DNA of 64,000 nucleotides from Corallincola platygyrae (GTDB lineage Bacteria; Pseudomonadota; Gammaproteobacteria; Enterobacterales; Neiellaceae), in contig NZ_BAABLI010000017.1 in assembly GCF_039544265.1 (NCBI RefSeq), positions 62,001 through 126,000 on the forward strand, given 5' to 3'. Both the position numbers and the translations under genes were made by a program. Under the pieces are notes generated by a model, which searched no databases, was not told where the DNA came from, and worked only from the letters and a program-made list of their open reading frames with translations. Of this stretch, positions 35,544-44,956 are shown piece after piece (position 1 is the stretch's first letter; each line of letters starts with the position of its first letter).

Positions 35544-38264
35544 ATGGCTCAATCACATTCACCCGCCAGAATCTGGGTTCATGCACCCGCTTCTTTGCAT
35601 CGCATTATCAATGGCTTGCCCAATCAAACGTCACATCGGCAAGCACTGGCGTCTCAATTAACCACCGCCAAAAAACAAGGCGTGGATGGCATAATTGTTC
35701 CTATTAGTTGGCGCACAATTGCGCCGTTTCACCCGGCCAACGTAGAAGACAAAGCGCGCTGGCAGGGTTATCTCACCCTGTTCAAACTGATCAAAAAAGC
35801 GGGCCTTGAGATCGTTCCTGAGTTCAATTTTGGTGCCACAGGCGTTCTTGAAGCGGGTACACCCCATCTGCTGCCAGACTGGTTCTGGGGTCGTTTCAGC
35901 GGTGACGCAGCGTCGACCTGGCCACAGGATAGCCTCAAATACGTTGACGCTTACGGCAATGACAGTGTTTCCGCGCCCAGCCTGTGGGCCACGGATCTGT
36001 TCTATCCCTATATCCAGCAGTGGCTGACCGCTTTCTTTAAGTTCGCAGACAAGTATGTCGATAGCATCCCTCAGCTGCTGTTCGGTGCAGGGCCTAACGG
36101 AGAGCTTCGCTATCCGCTGATTGATGCCGTGATCGACCGTAAAGTCTGCTATCAGCTTGGCGTCTTTGGCACCCTGGCCGAACAAGCCTTTGGCGAAGGG
36201 ATCACTAAAAAATATGGCAGCACTGAAGCATGGCAAAACGCCTGGCAACAGGGCGAACTGACACACAGAGAAGCGCTTGAGTTAGCGCAGCGCCAACTGG
36301 ATGATTACTTCTCTGAAGAGACCGAGGACCTGCCTGCCAACGAAGAGTTGCCACTGCCGCTGGCAGATTTTTATGACTGGTACCAAAGCCAGTTAGTCGA
36401 CTTCAGTGCCGAGCTGTTGAGCCGCCTCAACGACACCTGCCCAAGTCACTGGCAATGTCAGTTGGGTCTGCGTCTGCCTTTGGCACTCAATCAGCAGCAT
36501 AAGCAGGATCATAAACAGCAAATGGCCTTTACCGGCCTGTCGCTGCACCGCGACAACTCTATTCACCTGCCGCTGTTTGAACGTCTGGAACAACACCTCA
36601 GCCCAGAAGTGAAACAACGACTGTCACTCTGGCTGTCTGGCATCGAACAAACGTTGGAGCATCAGGAGATCCAATCCTGGCTTGGCCGCGCCAATGAGCT
36701 TGGCCTATCGCTGTTCGTAGAAAACCGCCATCCAGATGCCTTGGACGACCACCTGGTGTGGGACAAGTTGATGCAGAAGACACTGCAGCACGCAGGTCTG
36801 GCAGGATGGGTATTGCGAGACTTGGACAGCGCCCTCGATACCGAACAAGCGGGTGCCGCCCGCCTGCGCCAGTTAGGTCGGGTTAAACATGGTCAGGGGC
36901 AGATTGGTCAGTCACTTAGCCGCAAGATTTTCCGCGTGATGGGGCCGCTGCATCTGAAGGTGGCTAACCAGAAAATGATGCTGGAAGAGGAGAACTGGAC
37001 CGAGTTTGAGCAGGAGATCCGTCAACTGCGTAAGGTAGGTGTCAGTGCGGTATCGACCGATTTATGGTGGGGCCTGATTGAAGGACGCCAACCAGGGCGG
37101 TTTGACTGGAGCTACTACGACAAGGTGGTTGAGATCCTGGCCGCCAACGAGATGCACTGGGTTCCTATCCTGTCATTCCACCAGGCAGGTGGCAACGTCA
37201 ACGATGACTTTATGCAGACCATACCGCTCTGGTTGTGGGGCAAGCTGATAGAAAAGCATGACGAATTGGAGTCAGTACGCGATCTGCAATATGTCAGTGA
37301 AACTGGCGATGCCTCCATGGAGTACGTGTCATTGTGGGCTGATGAGTTTGTACTGCCTTTCTACCGCCAGTTTATGGAAGCGTTCCGCGACCATTACCAG
37401 CATCGCGCCCACATGATTGACGAGATCAATGTCAGTATGGGGCCAGCGGGCGAGCTGCGTTATCCGAGCTACAACGCTCATGACTGGGGTGATTACCCCA
37501 ACCGCGGCACCTTGCAATGTTTCAGTCGCTTAGCGAAGAAGCGCTGGGTCGAACACCTGAAAAGTAAATTCCGTTCAGTGAAAGCGCTGAACTATGCCTT
37601 CAGCAGCAACCACAAGAGCTTTGAAACGGCAGGCATGCCAGATCCCGACGAGCTATTTGCCAACAAACAGTACCTCTACTCTAGTTGGGGCCGCGAGTTC
37701 CTGACCTGGTATCAGGAAGAACTTATTGCTCACGGTAATCGGATATTGGCCTGCTCCGCAGAAGTCTTCTCCGGTGGTGGAATGGAAAAAGTCACACTTG
37801 GCGTCAAAGTGCCTGGAATTCACTGGGAGATCAGTGATCCGGCAATGCCACGTGCCGCTGAAATCACCGCAGGTTTGGTCGCTCCACATCCGGAACTGGG
37901 CCCGCGGAACCGAGGCGAATACGTCAAACTGATCGGCGAGCTGATCCCATCAGAGCTGCGCGAACGCGTCGCCCTGCACTTCACTTGCCTGGAGATGGTC
38001 AACAAAGACTATGAAGGCTACTCCCGTGCTGAAGACTTGGTGAACTGGGTCGCTGATGCCGCCGCTGAACTGGGTGTTGAGCTTATGGGTGAAAACGCCT
38101 TGGGCGGTGAGCTTTATGGCAAGCAGGGGTGGCAGCAGATCGCCCGCGCCCTTAATCGTCAGCCAGGATTTGGTGGGATCACCCTGCTGCGAATGCAGAA
38201 CCTGTTTGACGACCATCCAACCCCGATGAAGGAGCTGGTGAAGTTAATCAACCAGGCCCAGTAG
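35544..38264 (+). CDS. Tandem GH14 (beta-amylase-like) protein, cytoplasmic
   Basis: This is a 906-residue protein without a signal peptide. The C-terminal half (about 460-906) is a recognisable GH14 barrel: STDLWWGLIEGRQPGRFDWS, LSFHQAGGNVNDD, SMGPAGELRYPSYN (catalytic acid E637), VKVPGIHW, HFTCLEM and LMGENALGG (catalytic base E850). The N-terminal half (about 1-440) is a diverged copy. It keeps GAGPNGELRYP (E187) and LFVENRHPD (E393) at matching spacing but lacks the flexible-loop GGNVGD stretch and the IHW and FTCLEM motifs. It probably acts on alpha-1,4-glucans inside the cell; the first half may be inactive or differ in specificity. AAGGAG lies before the ATG. Confidence 0.85.
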   Translation: MAQSHSPARIWVHAPASLHRIINGLPNQTSHRQALASQLTTAKKQGVDGIIVPISWRTIAPFHPANVEDKARWQGYLTLFKLIKKAGLEIVPEFNFGATGVLEAGTPHLLPDWFWGRFSGDAASTWPQDSLKYVDAYGNDSVSAPSLWATDLFYPYIQQWLTAFFKFADKYVDSIPQLLFGAGPNGELRYPLIDAVIDRKVCYQLGVFGTLAEQAFGEGITKKYGSTEAWQNAWQQGELTHREALELAQRQLDDYFSEETEDLPANEELPLPLADFYDWYQSQLVDFSAELLSRLNDTCPSHWQCQLGLRLPLALNQQHKQDHKQQMAFTGLSLHRDNSIHLPLFERLEQHLSPEVKQRLSLWLSGIEQTLEHQEIQSWLGRANELGLSLFVENRHPDALDDHLVWDKLMQKTLQHAGLAGWVLRDLDSALDTEQAGAARLRQLGRVKHGQGQIGQSLSRKIFRVMGPLHLKVANQKMMLEEENWTEFEQEIRQLRKVGVSAVSTDLWWGLIEGRQPGRFDWSYYDKVVEILAANEMHWVPILSFHQAGGNVNDDFMQTIPLWLWGKLIEKHDELESVRDLQYVSETGDASMEYVSLWADEFVLPFYRQFMEAFRDHYQHRAHMIDEINVSMGPAGELRYPSYNAHDWGDYPNRGTLQCFSRLAKKRWVEHLKSKFRSVKALNYAFSSNHKSFETAGMPDPDELFANKQYLYSSWGREFLTWYQEELIAHGNRILACSAEVFSGGGMEKVTLGVKVPGIHWEISDPAMPRAAEITAGLVAPHPELGPRNRGEYVKLIGELIPSELRERVALHFTCLEMVNKDYEGYSRAEDLVNWVADAAAELGVELMGENALGGELYGKQGWQQIARALNRQPGFGGITLLRMQNLFDDHPTPMKELVKLINQAQ

Positions 38265-38274
38265 GGGTATTCAC

Positions 38275-38305
38275 AGGCAAGCCGTAAAAATAGCCGGCTT
38301 GCCGA
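38275..38305 (+). terminator. Hairpin after the GH14 gene
   Basis: GGCAAGCCG / CGGCTTGCC forms a strong stem with an eight- to nine-base loop, about 12 bp after the stop. There is no long T run, so it may be a weak terminator or an RNA-stabilising hairpin. Confidence 0.55.
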
Positions 38306-38399
38306 GATCTTTCACACATTCAGGCAATTAGACGCGGGCAACTCTCTCCTTTCTGTCCTAGAGTTAGGGATACTTAATACAGTGAAGGAGTGCCCGCTG

Positions 38400-39245
38400 G
38401 TGAGACGTCTTCTGTCCATGCTCTTGGCGCTGTTGTGTCTTAGTTTTACTGCTCAGGCAGTAACCATTGTTCACAACCCCGTCGCCGATGACAAAGAGCA
38501 ACTACTGCTAGATATTCTTAAGCTAGCGCTATCCAAATCCGCACCAAACGCCAAATACCAACCGCTGGGCGAAGCCGTTAACCAGGCGCGTGCCCTGCAG
38601 ATGATAGAGACAGGGAAAATGTCTGTGATGTGGGCAGGGACGACGCCTGAATATGAGCAGAAAATGGCGCCTGTGCGCATCCCTGTGCTTAAAGGGTTGC
38701 TTGGGCATCGTATTTTTATAATCCGCAATGGTGACCAATCTAAGTTCAGCACCATTAAGAATCTCAGTGACCTTAAGCGTTTTACTGCGGGTCAGGGACG
38801 GTTCTGGGGAGATACTCAAATCCTGCAGGCGAACAATATTCCAATCGCCACCACCATCAAGTACCACAATCTGTTCCCTATGCTGGAAGGTGGCAGATTT
38901 GATTACTTCCCCCGCGCAGTGCATGAGCCCTGGAGCGAAGTGCGCACCTACTCCAATCTGGGTTTAAAGGTGGATGACAATGTCCTACTGATATACCCGT
39001 TTGCTATGTACTACTTTGTCAGCAAAGACGACAAAAAGCTGCACGACCTCATCCACAAGGGGTTTGAAGCCGCCATTAAAGACGGTAGCTACGACAAAAT
39101 GTTCTTTAACCACCCCATGGTTAAAGACGCATTGAATCAAGGCAAACTCAAACAACGCACGGTGATCCGCATACCTAACCCATTGATGGATCCCGCAACC
39201 CCGGTAAACCGCAAAGAATTTTGGCTGGATATAGACAGTCTGTAA
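38400..39245 (+). CDS. Periplasmic solute-binding-like protein linked to a chemoreceptor
   Basis: The start is set at the GTG at 38400 with AAGGAG nine bases upstream; the frame is open six codons further. A signal peptide (VRRLLSMLLALLCLSFTAQA) leads a mature protein of about 260 residues. Its fold looks like extracellular solute-binding family 3: KLALSKSAPNAKYQPL, ARALQMIETGKMSVMWAGTTPEYE, LPxxxxR-like HRIFIIRNGD and GGRFDYFPRAVHEPW. The following MCP gene starts 22 bp later, so it probably presents a ligand to that receptor rather than to an ABC transporter; no permease genes are nearby. Confidence 0.75.
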   Translation: MRRLLSMLLALLCLSFTAQAVTIVHNPVADDKEQLLLDILKLALSKSAPNAKYQPLGEAVNQARALQMIETGKMSVMWAGTTPEYEQKMAPVRIPVLKGLLGHRIFIIRNGDQSKFSTIKNLSDLKRFTAGQGRFWGDTQILQANNIPIATTIKYHNLFPMLEGGRFDYFPRAVHEPWSEVRTYSNLGLKVDDNVLLIYPFAMYYFVSKDDKKLHDLIHKGFEAAIKDGSYDKMFFNHPMVKDALNQGKLKQRTVIRIPNPLMDPATPVNRKEFWLDIDSL

Positions 39246-39267
39246 TAGACGCTGGAGTCATAACAAT

Positions 39268-40761
39268 ATGAATTCTATAACAAAAAAATCGATGATTGCA
39301 CTCAGCACCGCCTCTTTGGTGGTGATGTTGGTGATCTTCACTATCAGTTACCTGGTGTCTCGCGGCGGCATAATGGATCGACTGGATACCAATATGCAGG
39401 ACACCAGCGAAGCCCTCTCAGTGGTAATGCAGGAGCCCTTATTCGGTTACGACAAAGAGCAGATAGCCACCGTACTTGAGACGTTCGCCAAGTACCCCTT
39501 TGTTTACCAGATAAAAGCAGCAGATCACCGCGGTAAACCCCAAGGTGAGGCTACGCAGGCTGGAGATGCTCCTGCAGACAGTGACTTGGTGGTACAAACC
39601 GTTGATATCGTTTGGGAAGGCAAAGAAAAGATCGGCAGCCTGGAGATCACCTTCCGTAAAGATGCCGCCAATAGCCAACTCAATGGCGTTCTCATGACCG
39701 ACTTGGTTGTCGCAGTGGTGCTTCTAATTGCGCTTATGATTACCAACATGGTGACACTGCGCTCACTGGTGGTTCAGCCAGTACAAGAGGTTTCCGGCGC
39801 CCTTGGCGAGATCGCTGCTGGTGGTGGCGACCTGACCCGACGTCTGCAATTAGACAGGGACGATGAGATCGGTGAATTGGCCAGCAACTTCGACCGATTT
39901 ATTGCTCAGCTGCATAGCCTGATCAGCTCTGTCGCCAATTCAGCCGATGAGGTCTCTTCTGCTGCAGGCCAAATGACGAGTCGCGTTCAGGGTACCACCC
40001 AAGCAACAGGCCAGCAGTTGCAGGAAACCGAACAGGTTGCCACCGCCCTGAACGAGATGTCAGCCAGTACCCACGAAGTGGCTCAACACGCTAATCAAAC
40101 CGCCGCCAGCACAAGAGACACAACTTCACTGGCAGAAGAGGGTGGCGTGGTTGTTGGTCAGACTATCCAGCAGATCGAACGCCTCGGCGCCGATATGAAC
40201 GGCACTGCAGATCGCATATCTCAGCTGCGTGACAACAGCGACAACATCGGCTCCATGTTGGAAGTAATTAAGAGCATCGCCGAACAAACCAACCTGTTGG
40301 CGCTTAATGCAGCTATTGAAGCCGCTCGCGCCGGTGAGCAGGGTCGTGGTTTTGCCGTGGTAGCGGATGAAGTACGAAGCCTGGCGCAACGCACTCAACA
40401 ATCGACCCACGAGATAGAGAAAATCATTGAGGAGCTGCAGTTGGCAGCCAATAACGCGTTTGAAGCGATGCAGCTCAGCCGCTCCACAGTCGACAACACT
40501 ATTGAACAGTCTCAGGTAGCAGGTCAGTCACTGGATCAGATCCAGTTCAATATCACCAGCATCAACGATATGAACACCCAGATAGCTACCGCTGCCGAGG
40601 AGCAAAGCTCAGTGGCAGAGGACATCAACCGCAACGTCACCTCCATCCATGAGCTATCACAGCAAGTGGAAGACGATGCGCAGATGATCCTGCAACAGGG
40701 TGAGAAGCTGTTGGATTTGAGTAGCGACCTGAAATCTGAATTAGGTAAGTTCAGACTGTAA
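39268..40761 (+). CDS. Methyl-accepting chemotaxis protein
   Basis: This 497-residue protein has TM1 at about residues 10-31, a small periplasmic sensor of about 120 residues and TM2 at about 150-172. A HAMP domain (VVQPVQEVSGALGEIAAGGGDLTRRLQ) is followed by the long coiled signalling domain, whose conserved tip is IAEQTNLLALNAAIEAARAGEQGRGFAVVADEVRSLAQRT. It passes signals to CheA/CheW. It is co-transcribed with the binding-protein gene upstream and followed by a terminator. Confidence 0.93.
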   Translation: MNSITKKSMIALSTASLVVMLVIFTISYLVSRGGIMDRLDTNMQDTSEALSVVMQEPLFGYDKEQIATVLETFAKYPFVYQIKAADHRGKPQGEATQAGDAPADSDLVVQTVDIVWEGKEKIGSLEITFRKDAANSQLNGVLMTDLVVAVVLLIALMITNMVTLRSLVVQPVQEVSGALGEIAAGGGDLTRRLQLDRDDEIGELASNFDRFIAQLHSLISSVANSADEVSSAAGQMTSRVQGTTQATGQQLQETEQVATALNEMSASTHEVAQHANQTAASTRDTTSLAEEGGVVVGQTIQQIERLGADMNGTADRISQLRDNSDNIGSMLEVIKSIAEQTNLLALNAAIEAARAGEQGRGFAVVADEVRSLAQRTQQSTHEIEKIIEELQLAANNAFEAMQLSRSTVDNTIEQSQVAGQSLDQIQFNITSINDMNTQIATAAEEQSSVAEDINRNVTSIHELSQQVEDDAQMILQQGEKLLDLSSDLKSELGKFRL

Positions 40762-40804
40762 GTTCGGAGGCCAAAATAGGGCTCCACCTGTAACCTTCCA
40801 TTTA

Positions 40805-40838
40805 CGGGGCATAGCGCGCCAGTGCTATGCCCTTTTTG
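40805..40838 (+). terminator. Intrinsic terminator after the MCP gene
   Basis: GGGCATAGC / GCTATGCCC (stem ending at 40832) is followed by TTTTT. It separates the chemotaxis operon from rarD. Confidence 0.85.
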
Positions 40839-40896
40839 TTTGCTCTGCTAGGATCCTCTCTTCTTAATTTTCTTCTCTTTTTGGACCCGCTTTTTC

Positions 40897-41784
40897 ATGA
40901 GCCAAGCCATAGGTCGCCACGGCGCACTCTTTGCCATCGCCGCATACCTGATGTGGGGATTTGCCCCAATCTACTTCAAACAGCTGCAAGCCGTCGGCCC
41001 AATCGAAGTACTGGTACACCGTGTGGTTTGGTCTTTCCTGTTGCTGATTGTTGTGATCCTACTTGCAGGCCGTTGGCACCGGGTACAACAACTGTTTAAA
41101 CAACCCAAATACCTCGGACTGCTGACCCTTAGCTCCATGCTGATTGCTGGTAACTGGGGCCTGTTTATCTGGGCGGTGGCCAATGATTTGCTGCTGGAAG
41201 CCAGCCTCGGCTACTACATCAATCCGCTGTTTAACGTCATCGTCGGTATGCTGTTTCTGGGCGAGCGCCTGAGGAAACTGCAATGGGGTGCGGTCGCTTT
41301 AGCCACGGTCGGCGTACTGATCCCCTTGATTAAACTAGGCACATTGCCATGGGTCGCACTGACACTGGCCAGTAGCTTCTGCCTGTATGGTTTAATCCGT
41401 AAAAAAATCCCCGTGGATGCCCTTACCGGACTGTTATTGGAAACTGCGTTATTGCTACCACTGGCGTTGGCTTATTGGTGGCAACTGGATTCAACGACCA
41501 GTGACCTGATGGCAAACGGAACCACGATGAATATCCTGCTGCTCTCCGCTGGCGCCGTAACCACGGTGCCACTGCTCTGTTTCGCAGCGGCAGCGCAACG
41601 CATGCCTTTATCGACATTAGGCTTCTTCCAATATATTGGCCCCAGCTGCATGTTTATCCTCGCCATCGCGATTTATGGTGAAACACTGCAGTGGGATAGG
41701 CTGGTCACATTCGGCTTCATCTGGGCAGGACTCGCGCTGTTTACGTTTGACGGGTTTAGAGCCAAGACTAGGAAAGTGACCTGA
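40897..41784 (+). CDS. rarD: EamA-family transporter RarD
   Basis: This 295-residue, ten-TM protein of the drug/metabolite transporter superfamily matches RarD: N-terminal GALFAIAAYLMWGFAPIYFKQL, then HRVVWSFLLL, NWGLFIWAV, GYYINPLFNVIVGMLFLGERL and FFQYIGPSCMFILAIAIYGE. The substrate is not established. It is a single inner-membrane gene. Confidence 0.9.
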   Translation: MSQAIGRHGALFAIAAYLMWGFAPIYFKQLQAVGPIEVLVHRVVWSFLLLIVVILLAGRWHRVQQLFKQPKYLGLLTLSSMLIAGNWGLFIWAVANDLLLEASLGYYINPLFNVIVGMLFLGERLRKLQWGAVALATVGVLIPLIKLGTLPWVALTLASSFCLYGLIRKKIPVDALTGLLLETALLLPLALAYWWQLDSTTSDLMANGTTMNILLLSAGAVTTVPLLCFAAAAQRMPLSTLGFFQYIGPSCMFILAIAIYGETLQWDRLVTFGFIWAGLALFTFDGFRAKTRKVT

Positions 41785-41916
41785 CAGGTTAAACAGAACA
41801 TTTCTCTTCATTACCATATAGTTACACTAAGATATCAGGTGTGAAAACATTGGACGGCCACATGAGAAAGCATCAAAAATGTTCCAGTGTAGCGGTTGGT
41901 ATTGTCAGGTAATCGT

Positions 41917-42822
41917 ATGAAATTAGAAGATATGGAGCTGTTTGTTTTGGTTGCCGAAATAGGCAGCTTCACCAAGGCAGCTGACTATTGTGACATTCCC
42001 AAAAGCACCATCAGCCGGCGGGTTAAAGACCTGGAAGACAGCCTCAAGGTTCGCCTGTTGAACCGGACGACACGAGCCCTTCACTTGACGCAGCAGGGTG
42101 AGCTTTTCTACGAGCAAGCAAAGACTATTCTGGGGGATATCGAACGGATCCAAAGTGAGATCGCCAGCGAACAGTCAACCGCATCAGGCCGCATTACCGT
42201 CTACGCACCCAGTGTTTTTTATCATGTCTTCGCAAAGTGGCTCAGTCAGTTTCGTGAGGACCACCCAAACATTTCGTTAGAGTTGCTGTCTCGTGATAAC
42301 AATGCACCTTTAACGGATAGCAAGCGCTTTGACCTGTTGCTGCAAATTGGTCAGCTAGAGGATTCCAGCCTGATAGCCAAGAAATTGGGCGATGTGCCGG
42401 GGAGTTATTACGCCAGTACCCATTACCTCGAAAAACAGGGTGTGCCGGAAACACCCAGCGATTTGACTGATCACAACATCATCTTCCGGGAGCTTATTTT
42501 TGGTGAGGAGCCACGCTGGCGCTTCGGCGACGGCGAGAATGAGCAGCTTGTCAGTTTCGAACCCCATGTCATCACAGATTCAGCCCAAGGCATGCTGGCA
42601 TTGGTTCAGAACGACGTCGGCATCGCCAGGTTGTCAGTGCTACATGCAACACCCTTGGTGAAACAGGGCCAGTTGGCAGAGCTTTTTGATGGCAAATACC
42701 GATTTAAGCACCCACTTTATGCGCTTTACCCCTCCCGACGCTATATGCCGGAGCGGGTGCGTTTGCTGCTCAAATACCTGGAGCAAGCCCTTCCTCAAGC
42801 GGTTAAACAACTTACGACCTAA
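41917..42822 (+). CDS. LysR-family transcriptional regulator
   Basis: This regulator has about 301 residues, with the ATG at 41917 chosen because the helix-turn-helix begins directly after it (MKLEDMELFVLVAEIGSFTKAADYCDIPKSTISRRVKDLEDSL). The effector domain is of the common CrgA-like type (GRITVYAPSVFYHVFAKWLSQF). The target is unknown. Its stop overlaps the convergent small gene by 11 bp. Confidence 0.9.
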   Translation: MKLEDMELFVLVAEIGSFTKAADYCDIPKSTISRRVKDLEDSLKVRLLNRTTRALHLTQQGELFYEQAKTILGDIERIQSEIASEQSTASGRITVYAPSVFYHVFAKWLSQFREDHPNISLELLSRDNNAPLTDSKRFDLLLQIGQLEDSSLIAKKLGDVPGSYYASTHYLEKQGVPETPSDLTDHNIIFRELIFGEEPRWRFGDGENEQLVSFEPHVITDSAQGMLALVQNDVGIARLSVLHATPLVKQGQLAELFDGKYRFKHPLYALYPSRRYMPERVRLLLKYLEQALPQAVKQLTT

Positions 42823-43135
42823 CCCAGTGAGGCGGGCCCAAATTTTCGAACTCTCGCAACGACCGTCTTAAGTCAGTAACTAATCTACGGGCTGCTCCGG
42901 TTGGCTCAATGGCGCGATGCTTATCGTCAATGCTCAACCACACATCCGGATCTGTCGCGTTTAACTCGACCAGTGCGTCAAAGGCTTCCTCTTGGGACAG
43001 GTTTCTGCTCAAGGCTAACGCTTGAACACAGCCGGCATTAACAAAATCAGCCAGCAATTGGATAGCAGCCAGGTTCAGGGTCATATCGATATCTCTTATC
43101 AACCGTTGGGGATATTGGGGAAAAGCCTTTCGCAT
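42812..43135 (-). CDS. Hypothetical small soluble protein
   Basis: This protein of up to 107 residues is helical, with TLNLAAIQLLADFVNAGCVQALALSRNLSQEEAFDALVEL and then DPDVWLSIDDKHRAIEP. The true start may be the internal ATG at 43084 (MTLNLAA). I do not recognise the family. No neighbour on the same strand is close. Confidence 0.55.
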   Translation of the reverse strand: MRKAFPQYPQRLIRDIDMTLNLAAIQLLADFVNAGCVQALALSRNLSQEEAFDALVELNATDPDVWLSIDDKHRAIEPTGAARRLVTDLRRSLREFENLGPPHWVRS

Positions 43136-43207
43136 GCCCGTCGCGAGTATTCATGGCAAAGGCCGTTTTTTTAGAGAAGTGGTTCGGTGCCTAGAAAGGT
43201 GTTGTTG

Positions 43208-43234
43208 AAGCTAGCCCGCATGGCGGGCTAGCTT
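43208..43234 (-). terminator. Perfect 12-bp hairpin after the DUF3179 gene
   Basis: AAGCTAGCCCGC / GCGGGCTAGCTT with a three-base loop lies ten bases after the stop of the minus-strand gene. It is very stable but lacks a clean T run on that strand. Confidence 0.65.
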
Positions 43235-43243
43235 TCGGACTTG

Positions 43244-44323
43244 TTACATCAAGACTTCAGAGTTTTCAAAGAACTGAGACCAGATGCCAAAGTGCACGCC
43301 GTTGTGAGTAGGCACCTGCTCCCCTGTGGTCGCATCTACCAAACGAACTACCTTACCGTCGGTTTCAATGCGCAGGGTTTCGCTGCCCAGCTCAAACTCA
43401 TAGCCGTCGTTGCTACGCGCAAAGTCAGGATCAATTGCTATTTGAGCTTCGCCATTGTCGTAACCAAATATCTCGGTTTTTACATCCATACGCGTGTCCT
43501 GCAGATCCAGCGTCGGGAAGACAAAGGGTTCGCCCTGACTGCGTTGCATCTTCAATGGCTCTTCGAACACAGCCAACAGCAAGCCATCGATAAAACGTTC
43601 CATGCCATAGATATAGACTTTTGCATCTGGATATTGCTTCTTCGCATCTTGCCAATCCATCTGAGTATTGGGGAGAACGACAGTGCTATGGTCAGTAAAT
43701 TCTGACTGCATCGTGATCTGTTGGATCGCGGTGCCATTGTTTACGTCTTTGAATACCAGGTTGTTGTGGGTTTGCCCTAACACTTGAAGATTTGCCTCAC
43801 CCAAACCGTAATCCGTTTCTATCACCATGGCCAAGTTAGATAAGCCACAGAAGGTAATCGCATACTCGTTGTCATCATGCTCCCAGCCAGCCACATGGGG
43901 CACCTGGACATGGTAGCGAGGGAAGATACGTACTTCGTCACCCTGCTCTACCACATAGACACGCTGGTCCTCCTCAGGAATAAACATGTCAGCCTCTTCA
44001 ACAGTGACAAACTCAGCGTTGAACTGCTCAGTTGGAAACGCCAGTGGCATCGCGTGCATAGAAGCCCAGAAGGTGAAAAATACACCCATAGTCGCTAAGC
44101 CCATGCGGATCCTGCCCCACATTTTCCATTTTTCACTCAGATACCAAAGGCCACCCAGCGCAACCAGCTGAAGCAACATGAATATGCCCGCATGTTGGTA
44201 GTAGCCCAAGGTCATATCTCTGGGCAGATTCAATGACTGCCCCGGCTCGGTCATAAGCACAGCGCAGAAGATAGCTACACCGGCGAGTACAAGAGCGTAA
44301 GTATTAAAAATGACTTTTTTCAT
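43244..44323 (-). CDS. DUF3179 membrane protein
   Basis: The start is taken at the ATG at 44323, with AAGGAA six bases upstream. The 359-residue product has three N-terminal TM segments (about residues 5-25, 40-60, 75-95). An extracytoplasmic domain follows, with RIFPRYHVQVPHVAGWEHDDNEYAITFCGLSNLAMV, which fits DUF3179 (PF11376). The single Cys in TFCGLS is in the family's conserved place. The function is unknown. Confidence 0.75.
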   Translation of the reverse strand: MKKVIFNTYALVLAGVAIFCAVLMTEPGQSLNLPRDMTLGYYQHAGIFMLLQLVALGGLWYLSEKWKMWGRIRMGLATMGVFFTFWASMHAMPLAFPTEQFNAEFVTVEEADMFIPEEDQRVYVVEQGDEVRIFPRYHVQVPHVAGWEHDDNEYAITFCGLSNLAMVIETDYGLGEANLQVLGQTHNNLVFKDVNNGTAIQQITMQSEFTDHSTVVLPNTQMDWQDAKKQYPDAKVYIYGMERFIDGLLLAVFEEPLKMQRSQGEPFVFPTLDLQDTRMDVKTEIFGYDNGEAQIAIDPDFARSNDGYEFELGSETLRIETDGKVVRLVDATTGEQVPTHNGVHFGIWSQFFENSEVLM

Positions 44324-44571
44324 AACAGTTCCTTGGCCATATCGGTCATTCATTTCAAGGTTTAAATAGGATTGAGGCTATTTTCACACTCTGAATGCAG
44401 ACGATAAATTGGGCAGCGTGGGATAGGCTGTCTCAGAAAATGGGACGATAAAAAATGGGGTGATAAAAAATGGCGCAAATAACTGGGAGAAAAGGTGAGA
44501 CAGGGGAGCGGACCGTAATTGCTTGGGCCACACATATATCAAAGCTCTTGGCCTGCATGGTTAAAGAAGCT

Positions 44572-44922
44572 TTACTCCGGCTCCTGTCCTTCCACTTTCA
44601 CCAGCTCAAAAAACAGGTAAGTTAGAAGGAAGCCTAGCGCGGCAAGACCCCATGTGATTGAACGAACATAGGGCAGTGCCTGCAACTCGAGGCCAAGAAA
44701 AAGCTCCAGTAGTACAATGAAAAACAGTGGCATTATCAAGACCACAAACCACAACCCCTTTCCACCAAAAGTCACAGCACCAGCGCAATAGGGACAGACT
44801 TTGACCTGACGAGAAAACTGGTACCACTTGGGTTTTGGCAACGCTGGACGGCTACCCAACTGATTGACCTTGCTCTTGTTCTGGCACCAAGGGCATGTCT
44901 TGTGGAATATGTTGCTAAACAC
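44572..44922 (-). CDS. Zinc-ribbon two-TM membrane protein
   Basis: This 116-residue protein has two Cys pairs, CPWC and CPYC, forming a zinc ribbon in the first 45 residues. Two TM helices follow (about 57-76 and 85-105), with an acidic C-terminus. It starts with GTG, and AAGGAG lies 11 bases upstream. It lies 34 bp after the next gene's stop on the same strand, so the two probably share a transcript. Confidence 0.65.
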   Translation of the reverse strand: MFSNIFHKTCPWCQNKSKVNQLGSRPALPKPKWYQFSRQVKVCPYCAGAVTFGGKGLWFVVLIMPLFFIVLLELFLGLELQALPYVRSITWGLAALGFLLTYLFFELVKVEGQEPE

Positions 44923-44956
44923 GGTTTTCGACTCCTTGAAAACGGATGAACCTATT

